DNA of 9,194 nucleotides from Desulfobulbaceae bacterium (GTDB lineage Bacteria > Desulfobacterota > Desulfobulbia > Desulfobulbales > Desulfurivibrionaceae): contig PWOG01000173.1 of assembly GCA_003557565.1 (NCBI GenBank), forward strand, positions 1 to 9,194, read 5' to 3'. The notes beneath the pieces were generated by a model. The model had not been told where the DNA came from, made no database searches, and saw only the letters and a program-made list of their open reading frames with translations. The translations under genes were made by a program, and so were the position numbers. This document shows, piece after piece, positions 5,101-9,194 of this stretch; position 1 is the stretch's first letter, and each line of letters opens with the position of its first letter.

Positions 5101-6312
5101 ATGCAGGAATATCACGTGTCACAATCCCCCACCGCCACCGATTCCCACCAGGACCCGGACGTTCACCTGATCCACCTCTCCGGCCGGGTAATTTACCTGA
5201 TCGGCACCGCCCACGTCTCCCAAGAGTCGGCCGACCTGGTAGCCCGGGTCATCAACGAACAGCGACCGGACGCAGTTTGTCTGGAACTGGACGAGAAACG
5301 TTACGAATCCCTGGCCCACCGGAAAAAATGGGAGCAGCTGGACCTCAAGGAGATCATGCGGCGGCGCCAACTGGCCACCCTGCTGATCAACCTGCTCATG
5401 GCCTCCTACCAGAAAAAACTGGGTGACAAACTGGGCGTCCAGCCGGGGGCGGAATTGATCGGCGCCGCCCGCCATGCCGAAAAACTGCAAATCCCCATCA
5501 GTCTTTGCGACCGGGATGTGCGTATCACCATGCGCCGGGCCTGGCGGGCCACCCCCTGGTACCGCAAGATGATGCTGCTGGCCACTCTGCTGGCGAGCAT
5601 GTTCGACCGCAGCGAGGTAAGCGAGGCCGACCTGCGGAAGTTGCGCGACTCCGATCTGCTGTCCGAACTGATGGCCCAGCTGGGCCGCGATCTGCCGGAA
5701 CTAAAGGAAGTGCTCATCGACGAGCGGGATACCTTCCTGGCCGAAAAGATCAAGGCAACCCCCGGCGACAAACTGGTGGCGGTGGTGGGGGCCGGGCATG
5801 TGGCCGGCATCAGGGAAGCCCTAACCGCTGATCGCCGGGAGCAGATGGAAGACATCAGCCGGATCCTTCCGGCCGCCCCCGCTTGGAAGGCCCTGGGCTG
5901 GGCGGTGCCGGCGGTCATCCTGAGCGCCCTGGCCTATATCGCCATCAGCAAGGGCATGGCGGTGGCCGGCCAGAACCTGTTATACTGGATCCTGGCCAAT
6001 GGCATCCCCGCCGCCCTGGGCGCGGCCCTGGCCTGGGCCCACCCGCTGACCATCGCCGGAGCCTTCGTCTCGGCTCCGGTCACCAGCCTGACCCCGGTGA
6101 TCGGGGCCGGCTATGTCACCGCCTTTCTCCAGGCCAATTTCCGCCCGCCGGTGGTAATGGAATTTGAACGGGTTCTGGACGACATGAACAGTGTCGGCGG
6201 CTGGTGGCGAAACCGTCTGCTGCGTATCTTTCTGGCCTTTATTCTGCCGGGCATAGGCAGCATGATCGGCACCTGGATCGGCGGCTACGAAATTCTTACC
6301 AACGTATTTTAA
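5101..6312 (+). CDS. TraB/PrgY (pheromone-shutdown-like) family membrane protein
   Basis: The 403-residue product has the TraB/PrgY family layout: a cytosolic N-terminal domain related to the TIKI/GumN/EreA-like superfamily, then a C-terminal membrane domain. Conserved marks are LIGTAHVS (33-40), CLELDEKR (60-67), CDRDV (136-140), ERD (208-210) and VVGAGHVAGI (228-237). The His and Glu in these motifs are likely metal or active-site ligands. Hydrophobic stretches at about 264-283, 292-312, 316-342 and 374-396 suggest four membrane helices. The family is named after an enterococcal pheromone regulator, but its role in Gram-negative bacteria is not established. Start choice is unclear. The ATG at 5101 has no visible ribosome binding site, whereas the in-frame GTG at 5116 has CAGGA 7 nt upstream and would give 398 residues. 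yhbY follows after 49 bp without a terminator. Confidence 0.88.
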   Translation: MQEYHVSQSPTATDSHQDPDVHLIHLSGRVIYLIGTAHVSQESADLVARVINEQRPDAVCLELDEKRYESLAHRKKWEQLDLKEIMRRRQLATLLINLLMASYQKKLGDKLGVQPGAELIGAARHAEKLQIPISLCDRDVRITMRRAWRATPWYRKMMLLATLLASMFDRSEVSEADLRKLRDSDLLSELMAQLGRDLPELKEVLIDERDTFLAEKIKATPGDKLVAVVGAGHVAGIREALTADRREQMEDISRILPAAPAWKALGWAVPAVILSALAYIAISKGMAVAGQNLLYWILANGIPAALGAALAWAHPLTIAGAFVSAPVTSLTPVIGAGYVTAFLQANFRPPVVMEFERVLDDMNSVGGWWRNRLLRIFLAFILPGIGSMIGTWIGGYEILTNVF

Positions 6313-6361
6313 CCCGATCGAAGCCTCTTAACCCGACCCAAAAAGCCCAGAATGGATTCTT

Positions 6362-6985
6362 ATGAATACTCCTGCCGACAATAACAACAAAAACAGCAAT
6401 AGCGAAAACATAACTGATCACGGGATCACGGGAGTAAGCGGTCACAAGGTGCCGCAGGTTGTGGCGAGCGGGACGGCGAAGCGTACATCAGTACGTGAGC
6501 CGGCCCGATCGCCACAAGATGCGGTGCCCTGTGATCGCTTACCAGAAAAACTTTACCTGCGCGGCCGGCAGGCCCGGGAGCTGCGCGCCCGCGGCCATCA
6601 TTTGCACCCCAAGGTAATGGTCGGCCGGGAAGGCTCCGGCCCGGCGGTGGTGGACGCCCTGGAGGGGGTCTTCTGCGCCCACGAACTGGTTAAAATCAAG
6701 CTCCAGGAGAGCTGCCCGGAAGACAAAACGGCGGTAGCCCACCATCTGGCTGCTGCCACCAGCAGCCAGATCGTCCAGATCATCGGCCGGACCATCCTGC
6801 TTTATCGGGAAATCCCCCCCGGCGATGAAAGGAAGCAGGAAAAAGACCGGAGCGAGGCGAAAAACACCGGGCGCGGCGGAGGCAAGGCCAAAGCCAAAAC
6901 CCGGGCCGGGGTCCGCAGTCGGAACAAAGCCGCCGCCGGCAAAAAAACCACCGGCAAGATTCGCTCCCTGGCCCGCCGCCGCTAA
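6362..6985 (+). CDS. yhbY: YhbY-type CRM-domain RNA-binding protein with an inserted repeat-encoded segment
   Basis: Residues about 62-150 are a CRM (YhbY) domain. LYLRGRQARELRARGHHLHP is followed by the GxxG loop in VMVGREGSG (86-92), then HELVKIKL (107-114) and IVQIIGRTILLYRE (137-150). E. coli YhbY is about 97 residues, binds pre-50S particles and acts in ribosome assembly. This protein has 207 residues because of two additions. The C-terminal tail (about 155-207) is a Lys/Arg/Ala-rich basic extension likely to bind RNA. The N-terminus has an Asn-rich stretch (1-19), then residues 25-60, which are encoded entirely by the palindromic repeat at 6435-6541. The insert keeps frame and has no stop. 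The ribosome binding site before the ATG is weak. A start inside or after the repeat (such as the GTG coding V55) cannot be ruled out. In E. coli yhbY lies next to rlmE; here the two are about 3.8 kb apart. Confidence 0.88.
   Translation: MNTPADNNNKNSNSENITDHGITGVSGHKVPQVVASGTAKRTSVREPARSPQDAVPCDRLPEKLYLRGRQARELRARGHHLHPKVMVGREGSGPAVVDALEGVFCAHELVKIKLQESCPEDKTAVAHHLAAATSSQIVQIIGRTILLYREIPPGDERKQEKDRSEAKNTGRGGGKAKAKTRAGVRSRNKAAAGKKTTGKIRSLARRR
6416..6431 (+). repeat. Tandem duplication of GATCACGG
   Basis: Two exact adjacent copies of the 8-mer GATCACGG (6416-6423 and 6424-6431) lie immediately to the left of the palindromic element in yhbY. They may be slippage, or a footprint of how the element arrived. 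Only one side of the element shows it, so it is not a simple target-site duplication. Confidence 0.5.
6435..6541. repeat. 107-bp palindromic element lying in frame within yhbY
   Basis: Two 43-base arms (6435-6477 and 6499-6541) are inverted copies matching at 35 positions. Three of the eight mismatches become G-U pairs in RNA, so 38 of 43 can pair. The 21-base loop carries a second perfect hairpin, CGTAC-ATCA-GTACG (6482-6495). The outer ends read GTAAGCGGTCAC and GTGATCGCTTAC. The element starts 73 nt into the yhbY coding frame and is translated as residues 25-60. A diverged copy is at 2898-3012. The size, hairpin form and in-frame location in a protein gene resemble Rickettsia palindromic elements, although no sequence relation is claimed. 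Confidence 0.85.
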
Positions 6986-6986
6986 A

Positions 6987-7050
6987 CACGGTTACGGCCC
7001 GTTAAATCAACAGGTTGTTGGCCCTGGTGAACGATTACGATTTAACCGTG
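6987..7050. repeat. Hairpin-bounded copy of the 45-bp repeat in the cmoA leader
   Basis: A perfect 8-bp inverted pair, CACGGTTA (6987-6994) and TAACCGTG (7043-7050), encloses a copy (6997-7041) of the repeat at 2738-2782 (39 of 45 identical). An inner CAACA-GGT-TGTTG palindrome is intact here but broken in the other copy. It fills about half of the 116-bp gap between yhbY and cmoA. The remainder, 7051-7101, shows no clear promoter. It could act as a terminator-like or leader structure, though no T-run follows. Confidence 0.6.
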
Positions 7051-7101
7051 CACCGCCAGGGTGGTTGTCTCCCTGATCAACCGATATTTACCGGCAAAGC
7101 A

Positions 7102-7863
7102 ATGAGCAAGGACCAACTGTTCAACCACGGCAAAGTCGCCAGCGACTTTCGGTTCACCGATGAGGTGGCGGAGGTCTTCGACGATATGCTGGCCCGCTCG
7201 ATCCCCTTCTACGATCAGGTTATCGAGATGAGCGCCGGGCTGCTGGAGCGTTATCTCACGGCCGGCGACCGGCTTTATGATTTCGGCTGCTCCACCGGCA
7301 ACACCCTGCTGCACCTGGCCCGGCGCCTGGATACCCCGGATCTGCACCTGATCGGCGTGGACAACTCGCCGGCGATGATCGACAAGGCCCGCCGCAAGGC
7401 GGCCGGGTACTCACCAGGCGGGGCCATAGAGTTCATCGAGGCGGACATCAGCACCTTTCCCTGCCAGCAAGCCGGGGGAATCATCCTCAACTACACCCTG
7501 CAGTTCATCCGCCCCCTGCTCCGGCCCGCCTTTACCGCCCGCCTGTATGAGGCCTTGCGCCCCGGGGGGATCCTGATCCTAAGCGAAAAGATCATCTCCC
7601 ACGACCCGGGGCTGAACCGTCATTTCATCGATTTCTATCACGATTTCAAGCGGACCCGGGGGTATTCGGAAATCGAGATCAGCCAGAAACGCGAGGCCCT
7701 GGAAAACGTCCTGATCCCCTTCTCCCTGCCGGAAAACCGCCAGTTGCTTGAACAGGCCGGTTTCAGGCAGGTGGAAAGTTTTTTTCAATGGTTCAACTTC
7801 GTCTCCCTGGTGGCGATCAAACAGGCAGGCGGCAGCACCGGCAAAATTACGGCAGGAACATGA
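7102..7863 (+). CDS. cmoA: Carboxy-S-adenosylmethionine synthase CmoA
   Basis: CmoA converts S-adenosylmethionine and prephenate to carboxy-SAM, the donor used by CmoB. The 253-residue product (E. coli 247) aligns along its whole length by eye. The conserved start region is FRFTDEVAEVFDDMLARSIP (16-35). SAM motif I is YDFGCSTGNTLL (59-70), followed by GVDNSPAMI (85-93), NYTLQFI (130-136), and YHDFKRTRGYSEIEISQKR (179-197), with FQWFNFVSLVAIK near the end. The frame continues upstream to a TTG at 7015, but that stretch comes from the 45-bp repeat and has no family similarity, so the ATG at 7102 is chosen. Only a weak GGCAAAG precedes it. cmoB follows after 19 bp, so the two are co-transcribed. 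Confidence 0.95.
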   Translation: MSKDQLFNHGKVASDFRFTDEVAEVFDDMLARSIPFYDQVIEMSAGLLERYLTAGDRLYDFGCSTGNTLLHLARRLDTPDLHLIGVDNSPAMIDKARRKAAGYSPGGAIEFIEADISTFPCQQAGGIILNYTLQFIRPLLRPAFTARLYEALRPGGILILSEKIISHDPGLNRHFIDFYHDFKRTRGYSEIEISQKREALENVLIPFSLPENRQLLEQAGFRQVESFFQWFNFVSLVAIKQAGGSTGKITAGT

Positions 7864-7883
7864 GTTTGCCGGCAGGAACGTGA
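7860..7883 (+). other. Seven-codon mini-cistron linking cmoA and cmoB (possible)
   Basis: An ATG at 7860 overlaps the cmoA stop as ATGA. It encodes MSLPAGT, and its TGA (7881-7883) overlaps the cmoB ATG by one base (TGATG). The junction also holds a direct repeat, GGCAGGAACATGA (7851-7863) and GGCAGGAACGTGA (7871-7883), which places an AGGA before both ATGs. The spacing is good for cmoB (5 nt) but poor for the mini-frame (2 nt). A small duplication in the spacer would explain the pattern without any function. Confidence 0.25.
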
Positions 7884-8860
7884 TGACAAAAGACGTGGAA
7901 GATTACCTGGAATTGATGCCCGAAGCCGACAACGAAGGGATCCGCCGGCTGCGGACCGGGGAGAAAGCGCGGCTGGCCCGGCCCAAGAAGGGTTTTCTCC
8001 GCTTCCAGGAACCGTGGCAAGAGATTTGCGCCCTGCCTCGGGCCGGCTATAGCGATTTTACCGGGGATAAGGTGACAATCGGCCGGCGGGAAGAACTGGC
8101 AGACGAGCAAAGCGCCGTCCTGCACCAGGCCCTGCGCGCCTTTATGCCCTGGCGCAAGGGGCCCTTTTCCCTTTTCGGCATCGACATCGACGCCGAATGG
8201 CAAAGTTTTTATAAATGGGACCGCCTGGGGCCCGGTCTGCCCGAACTAGAAGGCCGGGTGGTGGCCGACATCGGCTGCAACAACGGTTATTACATGTTTC
8301 GGATGCTGCCCTGGCGGCCCGCCGCCGTGGTCGGCTTCGAGCCCATGCTGCAGCATTATTACTGCTTTAGGAGCCTGAAACACCTGGCGGGCGAAGCGGC
8401 GGAGCAACTGTTCATCGAACCCATGGGAGTGGAGCAGATCGGGCTGTACCCCGGATCCTTCGACGTGATTTTCCTGATGGGCATCATCTATCACCGGCGG
8501 GAGCCGCTGACCATGCTGCAGCAGTTGCACCGGGCCCTGAAACCCGGCGGCACGCTAATCCTGGAATCCCAGGCGATCCCGGGGGAAGAAAGCCTGGCCC
8601 TGTTTCCTGAACGCACCTTCGCCAAGGCTCCGGGGGTCCACTTCGTCCCCACCGCCGCCTGCCTGCACAACTGGCTGACCCGCAACGGCTTCAAGGAGGT
8701 CGAATTGATCAGTCAGACCCCCACCACCACCAACGAACAACGCCGCACCGACTGGATGACCTTCGAATCCTACGCCGACTTCCTCGACCCCGAAAACCCG
8801 GCACTGACCCTCGAAGGCTACCCGGCCCCCGACCGCGTAATTTTTTCCGCCAAAATCTAA
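7883..8860 (+). CDS. cmoB: tRNA U34 carboxymethyltransferase CmoB
   Basis: CmoB transfers the carboxymethyl group from carboxy-SAM to 5-hydroxyuridine at the tRNA wobble position, giving cmo5U34 and wider codon reading. The 325-residue product (E. coli 323) shows the family's marks. These are MPWRKGPFSLFG (88-99), EW and KWDR (105-114), SAM motif I DIGCNNGYYM (129-138), MGIIYHRREPL (199-209), TTTNEQRRTDWM (281-292), and ADFLDPENP followed by EGYPAPDR (298-318). The ATG at 7883 has AGGA five bases upstream. The frame is open further upstream inside cmoA, but that part has no family similarity. No terminator hairpin is seen in the 25 bp before the convergent gene. Confidence 0.96.
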   Translation: MTKDVEDYLELMPEADNEGIRRLRTGEKARLARPKKGFLRFQEPWQEICALPRAGYSDFTGDKVTIGRREELADEQSAVLHQALRAFMPWRKGPFSLFGIDIDAEWQSFYKWDRLGPGLPELEGRVVADIGCNNGYYMFRMLPWRPAAVVGFEPMLQHYYCFRSLKHLAGEAAEQLFIEPMGVEQIGLYPGSFDVIFLMGIIYHRREPLTMLQQLHRALKPGGTLILESQAIPGEESLALFPERTFAKAPGVHFVPTAACLHNWLTRNGFKEVELISQTPTTTNEQRRTDWMTFESYADFLDPENPALTLEGYPAPDRVIFSAKI

Positions 8861-8885
8861 AAAAAGATAAAAAGAAAGCATCTGT

Positions 8886-9194
8886 TTACGGGCTGATGGC
8901 CTGCTTGCCGCCAGCCCGAGATTCATTGACGTTGATGATATGGTCGCCGATCTTTTCCAGTCGATTCAACAAATCGAGGTACATCACCCCGATTCGCGGC
9001 GAATAAACCCCTTGCTCAAGGCGGCCGTAATGACGGTCGCGCAGACAGTCCCGCAGGTTGTTAATGCCTTTTTCCAGTTCGATGGCCTTCTGCATGTCAA
9101 CCCGCACCGTGGTTTCCCGCAGGTTCTGGGTCATGAACACCAGGGCCTCGTGCACGGCCCGCAGCATCTCATGCAGCTCATCCATAACATCTTC
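8886..9194 (-). CDS. PhoU-like domain, C-terminal part of a probable Na/Pi-cotransporter family protein
   Basis: The frame is open to the right edge, so only the last 102 codons are visible. The sequence is helical, with a heptad-like pattern and PhoU-type segments: MLRAVHEALVFMTQN, ELEKGINNLRDCLRDRHYGR, and YLDLLNRLEKIGDHIINVNE near the end. The last segment matches the LxRLExIGDHxxNIxE motif of PhoU repeats. Na+/phosphate cotransporter II-type proteins carry such a domain after their membrane part, and the RDCLRDRHYGRLEQG stretch fits those better than free-standing PhoU. That choice is inference, because the N-terminal region is outside the window. The gene converges on cmoB with a 25-bp A/T-rich gap. 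Confidence 0.75.
   Translation of the reverse strand, partial: EDVMDELHEMLRAVHEALVFMTQNLRETTVRVDMQKAIELEKGINNLRDCLRDRHYGRLEQGVYSPRIGVMYLDLLNRLEKIGDHIINVNESRAGGKQAISP

Noticed and set aside
4877..5122. Minus-strand 81-codon frame in the divergent gap
   Set aside because: It covers the promoter region and overlaps the TraB-family start on the other strand, with no ribosome binding site and no recognisable motif.
5406..5918. Minus-strand 170-codon frame within the TraB-family gene
   Set aside because: It is Arg/Ser-rich antisense shadow; the plus strand has intact family motifs over the same interval.
6997..7041. Integron attC-like site (GTTAAAT fits GTTRRRY)
   Set aside because: There is no matching RYYYAAC partner in proper attC architecture, no integrase and no cassette array. 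The core match is short enough to be chance.
8861..8885. Bidirectional terminator between cmoB and the PhoU-domain gene
   Set aside because: The gap is A-rich but has no inverted repeat long enough to make a hairpin.

Overview
The window looks like a chromosomal housekeeping segment of a GC-rich, Gram-negative proteobacterium-like organism. A member of the former Deltaproteobacteria (Desulfobacterota, Desulfobulbales/Desulfurivibrio-like) is my best guess. It rests on overall protein flavour, GC content, the rlmE-yebC-ruvCAB order and the cmoA-cmoB pair; nothing in the window proves the taxon. No phage, plasmid or transposase genes are visible.

Layout. On the minus strand, read right to left, positions 4842 to 1 hold a soluble sensor-kinase-like gene, rsmI (16S rRNA 2'-O-methyltransferase), a 560-bp non-coding stretch packed with hairpins and repeats, rlmE (23S rRNA 2'-O-methyltransferase), yebC, ruvC, ruvA and the first codons of ruvB. 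Most junctions overlap (kinase/rsmI TGATG, yebC/ruvC CTGA, ruvC/ruvA GTGA), which indicates translational coupling. On the plus strand, positions 5101 to 8860 hold a TraB/PrgY-family membrane protein, a YhbY-type CRM-domain RNA-binding protein, then cmoA and cmoB (tRNA wobble uridine cmo5U modification). A convergent partial gene at the right edge encodes a PhoU-like domain, probably the C-terminus of a Na/Pi-cotransporter-type protein.

Common theme. rlmE, rsmI, yhbY, yebC, cmoA and cmoB all act on the ribosome or on tRNA decoding. The ruv genes form the Holliday-junction branch migration and resolution complex. The 258-bp divergent region between the kinase and TraB genes holds a good minus-strand sigma70-like promoter and a weaker plus-strand one.

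The most unusual content is a family of dispersed palindromic elements of about 107-144 bp. One copy (6435-6541) lies in frame inside the N-terminal coding region of yhbY, adding about 36 residues and a 43-bp-arm hairpin. This recalls the Rickettsia palindromic elements. A diverged copy (2898-3012) lies in the apparent rlmE leader. A second repeat type (2738-2782 and 6997-7041) precedes rlmE and cmoA. All share a terminal motif close to GTGANCGCTTAC. A second oddity is ruvC, which appears to start at CTG overlapping the yebC stop codon.
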